In this document: piece by piece, positions 45,261-57,816 of the stretch
Numbering within the stretch: position 1 is the first letter of the stretch
Layout of the letters: each line of letters begins with the position of its first letter
NCBI GenBank assembly: GCA_022575985.1
Contig: JAKSXM010000007.1
Span: 7,876,501-7,940,500 of the forward strand
From: Anagrus nilaparvatae
Lineage: Eukaryota > Arthropoda > Insecta > Hymenoptera > Mymaridae
DNA length: 64,000 nt
Direction: 5' to 3'
Notes under the pieces: model-generated
Databases searched by the model: none
Seen by the model: only the letters and a program-made list of their open reading frames with translations
Told to the model about the DNA's origin: nothing
Made by a program: the position numbers and the translations under genes

Positions 45261-47272
45261 TTTAGAAAATATTGAAAAAAATTATTTTGTTTTATGAAGC
45301 GAAGTATGTAAGAAATATAAATTTTCTTAAAAGATGATTCCAATTATTTGCCAATTATTCAAGCGTAAATTTTTTTAGGTGATAAAGTACATCGCATGTA
45401 TTTTGCATATTATAAGCCTCTGAGCACACACAGCGAGAGTAAAATTTGCCAAGTTTTGTATTATGTTGGGTCGTGAGTTAACGATCTCTATGGAGAAGCA
45501 TCCAAACGCATAATGTACACATTGTCATTGTCAGGAGATTGGATATTATGTTTACACATATTCTGGCTCTTTCTCTAGGTTGTTCTAGAACAATGTACGT
45601 TATCCAAACGTTATCTTTATCGATTTTTAAATTATTGCATTCGAAAAAATAAAATTTGTCTATTTATTAAAAATTATTTAACCAACAGAGAAAGAGATAT
45701 TTTAAAAGGAAATTCAATCAAACGGGAACCTAGAGATATTACTTTTTTTATAAAAAGACGATAAATCAACATAGTATATAAATAAACTGTCATTTTCTTC
45801 GTGACTTGATTTTTTTATTATATATAGATTTTTTAGAGAAAAAATAGATATAGAAACTTTTTATAGCATTTTTCTTCCGTTTATTCTTACATAAAAAATT
45901 ATTTGCTATGTAATTGTAATCAACTCTGTTTTTCTTGAGTTTTAAATGTTCCAGGCAGCTGTCAAATTTTACTTGATTGATTAATTTAATTAATTTAATT
46001 AATTAATTGAGTCATGTTACACTAAAAAAATAAGAAAGGTTAAAATTAGGTATAAATAATCAACACCAGTATAAAAAATTAAAAATATTTACTAAGATGT
46101 TCAAAATCATGAAATTTGATATTAGATCATTCAAGTTAATGATATGGTTTAGCTACTAATATATATAAAATAATTTTGTCTGAAGAAATGAAATTTTACA
46201 TATCTGATTTCTTTAAGAATTAAAACATTATACAAAAAGAACATGAAAAACGATAAAAATCTATCTGAGTATTCAGTAAATTGCAAAAGTCTTGCAAAAA
46301 AGCTAACCTACAAATTAAAAATAAAATCTCTGCATTAAAAAAATCCCATCTCCTCTTGTTTTTTTTATACTGCAAAAACGGAACATTTTATTTAATATTA
46401 TAACGAATGCCTCTCTGCTGTGCGTGCATATAATAATAATTTCGCAATATTGTTGTTTCTCTAAGGGGTTATATATCGAACAAGAGCTTACTAAATTAGA
46501 CAAAGGAACGACGGAGTGCTTGTGTTTATGTATTTAGAGTCGAAACACTTGGAAATATGATTAATTTCAATAACAATGCCTATGATATCTCTCTTAACTG
46601 CGCTTGTACAAACAACACTCGACGTTATACGAGAAAATTTTTAATAAAATCATGTTTGTTTTTCCTCTGATTAAAATATTTTAACTAAAATAGACGCAGT
46701 TGTTAAGGATTTATTTTTACAAGTCTTATTTATTCGAATATTATTTAAATGAGCTTAAAATCACAAAATTTATTAAAAAATTGGCAAAGTACTCTTGAGA
46801 AATTTTCATTTTTATTCGCTGGTGACCCACGTTTGTGACATTTTACCCCAACCCTTCCTTCTGCAGGCCTTCTGTGGTACGCCGTCTGATTTAAATGTTT
46901 CATATTAGCATTTGATATCTCAAAGTATCCATTTTGTTAACTGATTTCATTTTTTTTTTAAAAAGTCTATCAGAGTCTATAATAGTTAAAAGACATCTGA
47001 AAATTTATTTTCCAAAAGAGCGAGCCAATAGCGATAATAAAAAATTGTTCAGAATACATAGTTTATTACACTGGCAAATTATAATCATTATCAATAGCGC
47101 GCAGTATTTCATGAGGTTTTTTACTTTTAACTTCAATTAGCATATCCTTTATAAATGTAATTTGTAGAATCTATCGTAATAATATCAGTACACTACTAAT
47201 CTTTCAATATAATATGCTTATAATTATTTTTGAGTTATAGTTGAGACATAAATTAATATTATGCGATCCTTT

Positions 47273-47312
47273 ATATATACTCACGAATTAATTTCATTTG
47301 TGAGAAAAACTA
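47273..47312 (+). repeat. Short dispersed motif, copy 3
   Basis: TATATACTC, then AATTTCATTTGTGAGAAAA; one base differs in the core from the other two copies. Confidence 0.5.
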
Positions 47313-48924
47313 ACCGTTAATTATACTGTGCTAAATTTTTCTAAAGAATAATTCATATACAAAAATGCTTGAAATTTATCATTAATTTACGATTTGTTAA
47401 ATCAAGGGTACTTTGCATCGAGATTGCCAAAATTTTGAAGATTTATTATAAAAAACTTTTTTTTTTAATTTCATATTATATAAATAATTATTTTTATTTT
47501 TTTTTTACCACTAAGTATTTTAAAAATGGCGGTGTATTAAGCACTTAAAAAAATAAGGGTAAAGCGACGCCCATGATTTTGCTGCTCCAAGTGATTTGAA
47601 ATAAAAAAATAGAAGTATATTAAATAAGACTTCTAAAAAGGCATTCAACTACGGAGAAGAAATTTTAAGAGAATTAATCGGAAAAGTTTAGCACGTAACA
47701 TAAGAAAATGTCCGAAAAGTGTCTAACTTTTTGATATTTTTTCTCTAACAAAATCTATAAAAAGTGGCCCAAAATTCTTGTCTGTAGTTTAATGGCTGTA
47801 GAACTAGATATATAAAATCCATTAAAAAAAATTTTTGCCAATACCATTCTTAGTTTTCCTAAAATCAGGGGCGCCGATTTTGGTCTATGTCTATATGCAC
47901 AAAAAAATCTTGTTTATATATTTTGATTATAAAATCCACATTATTTGTCTACTGAATTTCCATAAGTGTGAACAATTTTAAAAATAACGAATTCCAAATT
48001 TTCACTCTAACGCTTGGCTTGGACGTGAATAAAATGATTTTCAACGCTCTGAAACATTTTTCTCTTGCTGTGAGATTTAAATGAAAAAAGGTTCATTTAA
48101 TAAAATCGTAGTCTGACCTTCTAAATAGAAAGTGTACATCGAACGAAAAAAAAGTAAGATATCTCTGTATGTAATTTAGCAAAAAAATGATCCATAAATA
48201 TAAAAGATAAAAACTGTAATACTTGGCACTATTTTTTCTAATAACAATTGTCGTTTAGATAATGCACCATGTCAGTGTAGTAGTATTATATGTTCATTAA
48301 TATGCATAGACTTGTAGGTTTGATAGCAAACTTTTTAAACTTATACATGTTTTTAACACTGTTGAATTTAAATAACAAACTCGAACAAGTTCACTATATT
48401 TTTTTGAAAATTTTTTTACTTTCTATATAAATCTTAACTATATGGGTACTAGGTTCAAAATAAATATTTTCATACATTTTCGTGTCATTCACACTAATAA
48501 AATTAAAAGCATGTGAAGTAAAATTGAATTGCAACTCGTACCATTTTAAATGTCATTGAACCCACAGTACAACAAAATATAATATAAAAATCAATATTAA
48601 GCGTATTACGACGATTGACGTATTATCTGTTAAATCTGTACAGCTCTTAACTCTCTAATTAAGTGATTTTACGAATTCCTGCCTATACTCGATATTTTTT
48701 TATGCTTTTAATAAATAATTATTACTATATTTGGTTCACCTTTAAATACTCACACAGTTTATATCAGCAATTTTTTATAGAAAATTATATAATTTTTTTT
48801 TTTTTATAATCATTTTTTCAACAATTTTATTTATCTGAAAATTGTGTAATGATGTTATAAACAAAATTAAAAAAAATGGCTTCAATAAATGTTTTTTGAG
48901 TTGAATAAATTGCTAGAGCTGGTG

Positions 48925-48986
48925 GGATTCGTAGTAGTTTTGACAAATTAAAAGGCTTTAAAATCTTTAGGTAAAACCCACTACGA
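48925..48986. repeat. Short hairpin
   Basis: GATTCGTAGTAGTTTT (from about 48928) pairs with AAAACCCACTACGAATC (to about 48985), with one mismatch and one bulge; the loop is ~30 bases. Confidence 0.6.
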
Positions 48987-50204
48987 ATCAGAAAGTTTGA
49001 TAATGGTGATAAAGAAATACTTTAATTTCCATTAGTATGTTGTAATGCAGTAAAGGAATCAGTATTTTGGCCGAATCCCTAGCATAAAAGAACAACTAAA
49101 AACTAATTATTTTTTTAAGTATATTCAAAATTTCAATATTCTTTTGTTTAAAAATTTACATACTAATAAAATTTTTTTTGGCAAAATAATATATATTTTT
49201 TTTAGAAATAACAAAATACTTGAACAAAAAAATTTCAGGAATAAAAGTTTCTTTTTTATTATAATAAATTACGAGAGCAACTAAAAGTACTGGAAGCTAT
49301 TGAAAAATAAAAAAAAAATTAAAATAGCAGTGATTTTATAATTTTCTATTTTGTATACAAAAAACATTCTAAGATATAAACATGATGGATATAAATTATA
49401 CAGTAATAGAGCCAAAAAAAATGCTAAAAGCTTTACATTACACAACTGTTCATTAGAAGATAAAACTTGAGTGTATATTCTTTGTAACATACATAGAAAC
49501 TCACTACTCTCTTTCAAAAAAAAAAAAAAAAAACATGCGATCAATCAAACTCCATTATCTCTTGAATAGACCAAAGTACATACATCCTAAAATCTAAAAT
49601 GTCTGAAAAGAGAGATGAAATTAATTCAATGAGGATCATTAGTGAAATAAAAAGGGTGAAGGGTTCTCTTCCTCTCTGCCTTAAGTGCACCCGCGTTTTT
49701 GTTCGAATTTTGGACCCTTTTTAAAAGATTGTCCTATACCTTAGGGTATAATAGCATGACTCACACCTTGCACTTGATTAATAATGAAATATTTGCATTT
49801 TCAATTGCCTGCTGCATAATAAAATTACTGATTATTATCTTATAAATTACTAGGAAAGAAAATTTTAATTGACAGTCTTTTCTGTACACGAAGTGAATTG
49901 ACCTGATTTTTATTTTTAATATTTTCTGAGGAAAAGTATCTCGATTTTTAGAATCAAACGAAAGTATAAAATATAAAATTGATGGACTTTTATAAGATTC
50001 TTATAACTTTATTAATGAGTATTTTTTTTATTCTTTTATTTTTTATCTAAAATTAATGAGATTTTTTATTTTATGTGATTCGTTTTAATGGAAATATATA
50101 AAAATAGATTTTTTTGAGTTATATTTTTTAATGGCTCAAATTATATCAGTTTAATTATTATTTTTTTCTTGCTTGTTTTATGTTAGTTATATATTGTCGA
50201 TTTT

Positions 50205-50700
50205 CAAAAATATCGTAATTAGAATATAAAAATTACCAAAAGAATACTGCAGAAATAAGTCCAAGAATAAGTCACTGAAGTAGTAGCAGTTTAAAAATGC
50301 AAATGTAGATGTCGCATTATGCTCGTAAATGAAAAGGCTTTTTAATATTATAAAATAAAGAATTTAATACCCTAATACAAATTTTAATAAATATATATTC
50401 TTAAATTCAATTAAAAATTAAATTGGATTTTATTTAATTTAATACTTTTTGTTTCAAAAATGGCAGAAAAACATTTTTTGATCAGTTGATTATAAAAAAC
50501 GTTAATTGCAATTTCAAAATCAGCTTGCAATTTTTTGGGCATATTTCCACGGTCATTTTTTTTAACTATATTTTTAACAATCATAAAGAGCTAAAAATTC
50601 AAAGAACGTTATACAATACACTTTTAACGTATTAATTTATAATCCATTGATTTGTAAAAGTTGAACATTGGATAATTTTGTAATTCAATAATTAATCTGA
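50205..50700 (+). repeat. Dispersed repeat Q, copy 2 (uninterrupted)
   Basis: It matches copy 3 from 'AATTACCAAAAGAATACTGC' through 'TATTTCCACGGTCATTTTTT' to 'TTTATAATCCATTGATTTGT'. It runs without the 1.3-kb insertion found in copy 3 and so shows the empty site, at about 50535. Confidence 0.85.
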
Positions 50701-53700
50701 TTAAAAGCTTTATAACTGTAAATATAAATTGCTGTCTCCATGCATTAATTAGAATTGAAATTTATATCCACTACATTATCATCATTATTATTATTATTAT
50801 ATGTAGGAAAATTAAAGTTAAAAAAAGAAGAAAAAAATTCTTTAGAATTTATTGTTAACTACCTCAAAAATATATTCGTATTTATCCGTGCGAAAGAATT
50901 CTTACTTTTTTGTGCTCCATTCTTATTTTCTATTTTTGTCAAAAAGAGACTATAAAAGAAGAATAATCAAAATAGAAACGTGTATTTATCATGAAAAACC
51001 CAAAAGTACAATTAAAAAATCGACAGTTTTCACTCTTATCCATATTAGATATCAGATTTTTTTACTGAATAAAAAAACAAAAGTTACTTAACTACGAAAC
51101 AAAATACAGATGTAACAAATCCTCTGAAATGTATAATCTTTCCATTTAAGGTATAAAATTTCAAATCTCATGATTCATCCCGAGTGAAAAAAATTTTCAA
51201 TTGTCTTAATCAGTTTTATGATGAATTACATGTTAGTTAACCAGAGTTTTAGTTTTTGACCACTAATTTGTGAAGCGGTAAACAAGTTAAAACTTTGGTA
51301 CTGATCAAAGTACATTTGCTAAATTAATTTACTTTGCAGCTTCGAGTAACAAACAACTATTTTTTTATTAGGTTTATTGTCTTATGTATTAAATTCAAGA
51401 AAAACTAGAAACTTTTGAACGTCAATTATCGTAAATTTTCTTTCTTTTATTTCTCACAATAACAAGTATTTAAATCGACCGTAATATAATTTAGAAAAAT
51501 ATATCTCATTATTTATAAAATAAAATTTCATCTGAATTATATGGTTGATTTGCAATTTTTTTGGCACAGAATATTTTTCCACAATTTGACCTTTAATTAA
51601 TTAATGCACCAATTTACTAATGCATGTGTTTTAGTTTGTTTTAAATATGTTCAATTAGATTTTCTTGGTGAGTGAGTTATTTTAACACAGTTCATCTAAA
51701 TTACTATTTTAGATTAGTTTTGATTTCGGGCTAAAGTGAAGTTCAAATATAACTTTTTTATTGTTATTGATTTTTTTTTATTTGACAGATCATTTTTTTG
51801 ACAATAGAATTTTTTCAAAGAGCCGTAATCAGAGAATTTTCAGCCAAAAAATTTATTTAGAAATTTTTACTGATTCAAAATGTCAATTAAGAGCCCAATT
51901 GGGGTAAAACTTTTTTGCCTATAAAAAAACAACAATCGAAAATTAAATTACGAATTAAAATACTATTTAAAAAAATTAAGTATAAGGTAGATAAAAATAT
52001 TCTACGAAATTTTTAGTTTTCAACTGTAACTAAAAAATTTTAATTTTCCGCATATATTGCTTGAAAAATAATAGAGACATCATCTTAAATAAGTTTAAGT
52101 ACAAGAATTTCCTTTTATTTCAAACGTGCAAATATTTAAAATACATAATAATTTTAATTAAAACTTTTCATCTTTTGTTTAAAGAAAATACGATTTAAAT
52201 TTGATTTAAATTTTGTTTTCATATTAGAAAAGTTATGTGTACATAATTATACGATTCAAAGTTTCACTCAATGAAATATTATGATATACGGCAGTAAAGA
52301 GCAATTCCTATATTATTAAAAAACTTATACTATTATTCTATGGAGAATAAAAATAATTATAAAATTCACGCTCATAATTTGAGTTTAATAAAAAATAAAT
52401 AATAATAAATTTACATATTTATTTTTAATTATAATTTTTTTTTTTAATTTTTTAATTAATTCCGATCAATAATCATTGTAATGGTAATTTTTTGCCTGTT
52501 ATATATAAACAAGGACGTTTATTGTTGTTAAAAAAGGTTTGTACGTACCTATAAAAAGAATCATTTCAAGTATTTGAATGAAATTTTATAAATTATTGTA
52601 TGCTATTTTTTGTGATTGGGATATGTTATGCTGGCTAGACGAATTAATTAGATTTTAAGAAATAGTTTTAACTTAAAAATTATTATCTTGTATTTTCTAG
52701 AACAAAAAATGATATTTAAAGTAAGTTACCCGACCAAAAATTCAGAAAATTTCATTGACTCATTATTTACTGCAATCTTTTAAAGCATAAGCAGTTTACA
52801 AATTTAGGTTTTCGAATCTGCAAGCAGATTTTCCCGGCATTTCAATGGCAAACGAAATTTTGCTTGTGGCTATAAAAATTATTTTTTCTTCCTATTCGAT
52901 TGTAAATGGTCTGAAATGTTAAGATCATTTAGAATATGCGCGCAGAGGTACAATTCCAAAGAAAATTTTTTCTTTAAAGAAAGTAGTAATATTGAGACCT
53001 GAAAAATATTGTTAAATAAAAGTAATGAGAAATCACATGAAATACATGCCAAAAATATACAAAACAGAATCTAATCTAATGTAAAATTAAGCATGGGATT
53101 GAAATTTGACAAAAAACAGTAGGAAATAAAAATAGATAATTTTTAAGTTGATATCTTCCAAGCAAAGTATTTCTATTTATAATACACTTAAAAATTTTAT
53201 ATATTTGCAGTTACATAAACCAAACGTTAAAATTTTTGGCATTAAATTTTACTTTCAAAATTGTTATCGGAAGGAAATTCATACTCCAAACATCCCATTA
53301 AAAAAGTTTTTTTGAACAATTTTAAATGTCATTACATGAAAGATTATCTGCGGAATCATTCATATAGTAACCAGCCTTTTTTAATAAAAAAATATCGCCT
53401 TAATGGGATGCACGTGGCGGACGTGCGTTATCTGCCAAAACTCATTGAAAATAAAATAAAAAAGAAAAAACCATGTCTATGTGCGAATATAAATATAATT
53501 TTAACAAAGTGCATGCTTACGAATACAGAACACGCGCCATTTGCACTCTTTGAGAAAATTAAATGGGGGATGAACATGTAAAAGAGCAAAATAATGTGTA
53601 TGGGGGATTTTGATAAGTGTATTTTTATGTTACTCAAAACAATTGAGTATAATTTTTTTTTTTAAGTCTATTCAAAGTTTTTTAAGTGGTTCCAATTACA

Positions 53701-54124
53701 ATATATTAGGGCATAATTTTGGAAAAAAAAATCATTTACTGACCTTTTTATGCATGCATGCTTATATCGTCATAAAATTTATGTATTTTTAATGAGTCTT
53801 TTCTTATTTGCATAAAATAAAATAAACACGTTTAAAAGTAAAATGATGTATAAAATTGGGTACACTTTTTTTCAAGCTTTTATAATATTTAAAATTAATA
53901 TTTAATATATTTTTATACATTTTTTTTGTTCAAACGTCATAATTTTTTTTTTACAAGCTTAGATATATGTAGAATTCTGGAAAAATAGCTAGGAAAAGTA
54001 AAGGAATATTTTTCGCTCTTGTCTTATTCACTTGGCTCTTTCTAAAGTTTTTCAATATTTTAACTAATAGATTAGCCTGAAAACTATTTTAAAAATTTGC
54101 TTAGATTTTTGATAACTGACTAGG
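50701..54124. other. AT-rich stretch, no gene seen
   Basis: No exon recognised. The frames at 50755-51091 and 53261-53637 (both strands) have no known motif. A small perfect hairpin GCACGT-GGCGG-ACGTGC lies at about 53409-53425. Confidence 0.45.
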
Positions 54125-54675
54125 ATTAGGAGTTGTATAGTAAAAAACTTATAACCGGATTGTGTAAACACAGCCAAAATATACCAAAAATGTTACTACA
54201 GCTGGGTTCAATACATAAATGTTATGCAACATTACAATTTGCTGTTTTTATAATTTATAATTATCACCTTTACTATAAAGTTTCTAAAGCAATTATAAAA
54301 ATAGTACCTAAATGTAAAGGTCGTAGCCCTGATGGTTTCAATATTAGACATTATAAAGATTCTATAAATATCTTACTGGACTACATAACCTTTATATTTA
54401 ACGCATCTACTATAACCCCAAAGTTTCCCAATATTTGGAAAAGAATATTTATTTTTGCTCTAAATAAAATACCATGCCCACTATCTCCCTCTGATACTCG
54501 TCCGGTAGCCAATATGTCACATCTGGTAAAGGCCTTAGAGACATTAATAGTTGTCGCCCCCCTCCCCTTAATTCGGAAATATTTGATCCCCCCTTAAATC
54601 TAGCGCATTTGCCCCTTGATTTTCAGATTTCCAGGCTACCCCTTCTTATAAACATGTCCCATGTTAAAAATAATA
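54125..54675 (+). repeat. Dispersed family S, copy interrupted by RT relic
   Basis: The left part (54148-54270) matches 18650-18790, starting AACTTATAACCGGATTGTGT. The right part (54555-54675) has the C-runs and the terminal 'TATAAACATGTCCCATGTTA'. Between them lies a reverse transcriptase fragment in place of the usual tandem tract. Confidence 0.75.
54277..54549 (+). pseudogene. Reverse transcriptase fragment of a non-LTR element
   Basis: About 91 residues: GRSPDGFNIRHYKDS, then FPNIWKRIFIFALNK, then SPSDTRPVANMSHLVKALET. These are the first RT blocks of Jockey/CR1-type elements (K...aPGpDGi; FP..WK.a.v.pl.K; P....syRPIsll..l.KilE). The catalytic YxDD block is absent because the fragment ends early. 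The frame is still open but joined to unrelated DNA on both sides, so it is a relic. Confidence 0.85.
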
Positions 54676-54775
54676 ATCCCATAATTATAGCTTACTCAAT
54701 CACTCCTTAATATTATTAGTTTTACATTGTTTTTTTAAAGAACTTAAAATTCGCTTTTTAAAATCCGATGTATTT

Positions 54776-55211
54776 ATTTTGGAAAATTTCTAGTTTTCTC
54801 ATAGTTATGCGAGTAGTTATGCTGCATAATCAAAAAGTTTCTATTATTGTTAAAAATATTTCGAAAAAGATTTTAAAAAATATTGTAATTGGAATGTATA
54901 AAAATTACCAAATGAATACTGCAGAAATAAGTCCAAGAATAAGTCACTGAAGTAGTAGCAGTTTAAAAATGCAAATGTAGATGTCGCTTTATGCTCGTAC
55001 ATGAAAAGGCTTTTTAATATTATAAAATTAAGAATTTAATATCCTAATACAAATTTTAATAAATATATTTTTAAATTCAATTAAAAATTAAATTGGATTT
55101 TATTTAATTTAATACTTTTTGTTTCACAAATTGCACAAATAAATTTTTTGATCAGTTGATTATAAAAAACGTGAATTTCAATTTAAAAATCGGATTTAAA
55201 TTTTTTATGAT
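54776..55211 (+). repeat. Dispersed repeat Q, copy 3, left part
   Basis: It starts at 'TTGGAAAATTTCTAG' and includes the block GTTTAAAAATGCAAATGTAG. It is cut at about 55211 by the inverted-repeat element and continues at 56537. Confidence 0.85.
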
Positions 55212-56536
55212 TTTTTTATGTCATTGAAGTCTGGAACGTTCATGGAAAAATTCCCAACCTAAAAATGAAAAAAAAAATTATTTTAAAGAGAGGGAAATTC
55301 ATAAGTGGATTTTTGCTTAAAATTTTAGCAGTAAATGATTCCTGGTTGCAAAAGCTACAAAATAAAAATAAAAATATCATTTTTGAATCCCGGCAAACGG
55401 TAACAAATGTAAAAATAAAATTTTCAAGAATTCTTTGTATTTCGTTTTTTCTTACATTAGGAATAATATGCAAAAAAATCATTTGCGATAGTTTTCTCTT
55501 TCAAATTTAGAATAATTCGGTCACACTTTTTTATGATTTTAAGTCCGGCAAAGATATTTTAAGTCTAAAAATAAAAAAACTTGTATAGGTTAGAATTATG
55601 TTTTTAAAATTTTTCTTTATAATAATTAGGGATTTTGTAAAAAAAACTCTTATCCACATGAGCATTTTTAATAAATACTTAGTTCTACCAAGTTATATGG
55701 ATGCACAAACCTGGAATGCGTTTTTATTACAACCTAATTGATGTGCTAGAAGTGCACAGTGGTACCAACTATGTAACCGGAAGTCAAATTTGTAATGAAG
55801 AAAAATAAAATATAACAAAATAAGCAAATTATTTTTTATAACAATAATCCTTATAGCCTTGATTATCTCGTTTTAAGTACGATCCATAATTAATTAAAAA
55901 ATTTATAATTCTAATGCATAAAGGATAATAAAAAACCTGTGCGTAGGGTTATGGAGGATGTCGTTACTTACGCTCAAACTTAAAATTTTAAAGAGATGTT
56001 TAAATATTTTACAGTAATAAAAACGCATTCCAGGCTTGTGCATCCGTATAACTTGGTAGAACTAAGTATTTATTAAAAATGCTCATGTGGATAAGAGTTT
56101 TTTTTACAAAATCCCTAATTATTATAAAGAAAAATTTAAAAAACATGATTCTAACCTATCCAAATTTTTTTACTTTTAGATTTAAAATATCTTTGCCGGA
56201 CTTAAAATCATAAAAGATTGTGACCAAATTATTCTAAATTTAAAAGAGAAAATTATCGCAATTGATTTTTTTGCATATTATACCTAATGTAAGAGAAAAC
56301 GAAATACAAAGAATTCTTGAAAATTTTATTTTTCAATTTATTACCGTTTGTCGGGATTCAAAAATGATATTTTTATTTTTATTTTGTAGCTTTTGCAACC
56401 AGGAATCATTTACTGCTAAAATTTTAAGCAAAAACCAACTTATGAATTTCCCTCTTTTTAAAATAATTTTTTTTTTTCATTTTTAGGTTGGGAATTTTTC
56501 CATGAGCGTTCCAGACTTCAATGACATATTTTTTTT
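55212..56536. mobile_element. 1.3-kb foldback element with ~520-bp inverted arms
   Basis: Left arm 55212-55730, right arm 56014-56536, spacer 283 bp. The arms are closely similar over their whole length; for instance TGTCATTGAAGTCTGGAACG outermost and GCATTCCAG..TTGTGCATCC near the spacer. The element sits inside repeat Q copy 3, whose two halves are continuous in copies 1 and 2. A five-base ATGAT/ATAAT at the borders may be the target duplication, but poly(T) tracts blur the edges. The matching frames in each arm (minus 55240-55482, plus 56262-56486) are Phe/Ile-rich and show no known domain. No transposase is present. Confidence 0.85.
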
Positions 56537-56760
56537 ATAATTTCCACGGTGATTTTTTTTAACAATATTTTTAACAATTATAAAGAGCTGAAAATTCAAA
56601 GAGCATTATAAAATACACTGTAAATGTATAAGTTTATAATCCATTGATTTATAAAAGTTGATTAATTTGGAAAATTTCTAGAACTCTCATAGTTAATGCT
56701 CCGTAATCAAAAAGTTTATAGTATTGTAAAATATTTCGAAAAAGATTTTAAAAAATTTTC
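56537..56760 (+). repeat. Dispersed repeat Q, copy 3 right part and start of a further unit
   Basis: It continues with 'ATTTCCACGGTGATTTTTTT' to 'TTTATAATCCATTGATTTAT', then 'TTGGAAAATTTCTAGAACTC' (from about 56662) repeats the beginning of the unit at 54776. Without the foldback element the spacing is about 560 bp, so Q units were once in tandem. Confidence 0.75.
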
Positions 56761-57613
56761 CTTGCCCCATTTACAAAAAAAGTTTTTTTACTCAAAATCT
56801 AACATAAAAATTATGAAGTTTTCTTTTTATAAATTAAAATGTAATTAGAAGTCTTAATTTAAAAAAAAAAAGTTTCTTTTGCTTTTATGCAAGTAGTTTT
56901 CTAGAAAAATAAATAGAATAACATTAAATACACAAATTTATAATATAAAGCATATAAAAATATTGTCATGTAGCAAAAGTCGTTAAGTTATATATATTTT
57001 GTATTCTTTAAAAGATAAGAAATAAGAAGTCTATTACTCCATAATCCAAAAAGTACTTGAAATCTACTTTTATTATTTCAAATCTAGGTCAAAACTATAC
57101 CATCTCATTTTTTATTAATCTCTAACAACTCAAAACTCTCAATACATGAAACTTAACCTTTTTAATAAAAAATTATTATCATTATTAACAATAGCTAATT
57201 AATAATTTTAGATAGGTGGGTTAAGAAAAAATAACATGTTTACTTATTTTACATAATAACAAGAGAATTATGCATTTGCAATAAATATCGTTTTTCAATT
57301 TTACAAGTAGAGAGAGAACAATAAGAAAAGTATTAGGTACAACAAAGTACAACGTAGTGCAATATGCAGGAAATGTGGAAGAAAATTTGTTAGACAGAAA
57401 TTAATATTGCGGGAGTACCATGTGGAAATAATGAATATTTCTCTTTTTCTGCATGCATATGAGTGTGTAGGGTTAGAAATTCAACTTATATATGGATCGA
57501 TCTTCATTATATTAGAAAAATAATTTTTTTCTATAGTTGAAAAATAATAAAAATTAGACAAAAAATTTTCACTTCATTTAAAAGTCTTATTCAAATTAAG
57601 CAACGTACTAACT
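56761..57613. other. AT-rich stretch, no gene seen
   Basis: No exon or repeat recognised. Confidence 0.5.
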
Positions 57614-57816
57614 AAGCGTGTACGGTTACCCAAAAAGACAGGTACCAGACCCCAGTTTTTTGTGTTTTAGCCAGAGAAATTTTCAATTCACTCCGTATCT
57701 ACAGACCTTTCTCAAAAATTTTGGGCTTTATCCAAAACTTGATGAAGCCTAACCTGATCTGAAAAAGAGCCTGAAATTTTGAGTCAGGTATATGACTATT
57801 CAGGTAACCGCACGCC
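57614..57816. mobile_element. ~200-bp MITE-like element
   Basis: GCGTGTACGGTTACC (57616-57630) and GGTAACCGCACGCC (57803-57816) are inverted repeats with a 2-base length difference. The interior is less AT-rich than the flanks and has no protein frame. Confidence 0.55.

Larger units (their letters stand above)
45261..50204. other. Long AT-rich stretch, no gene seen
   Basis: No exon recognised in nearly 5 kb. It contains the short dispersed motif copy 3 (47273-47312) and a small hairpin (48925-48985). Parts such as 45460-45600 and 49640-49720 are less AT-rich but hold no protein frame. Confidence 0.45.

Noticed and set aside
53261..53637. 106-codon plus-strand frame with an overlapping minus-strand frame
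   Set aside because: No recognisable motif, no splice partner, low-complexity Lys-rich parts; chance is likely.
55240..56486. Two near-identical ~75-80 residue proteins on opposite strands
   Set aside because: They are the same sequence in the two arms of the foldback element; Phe/Ile-rich with no known domain.
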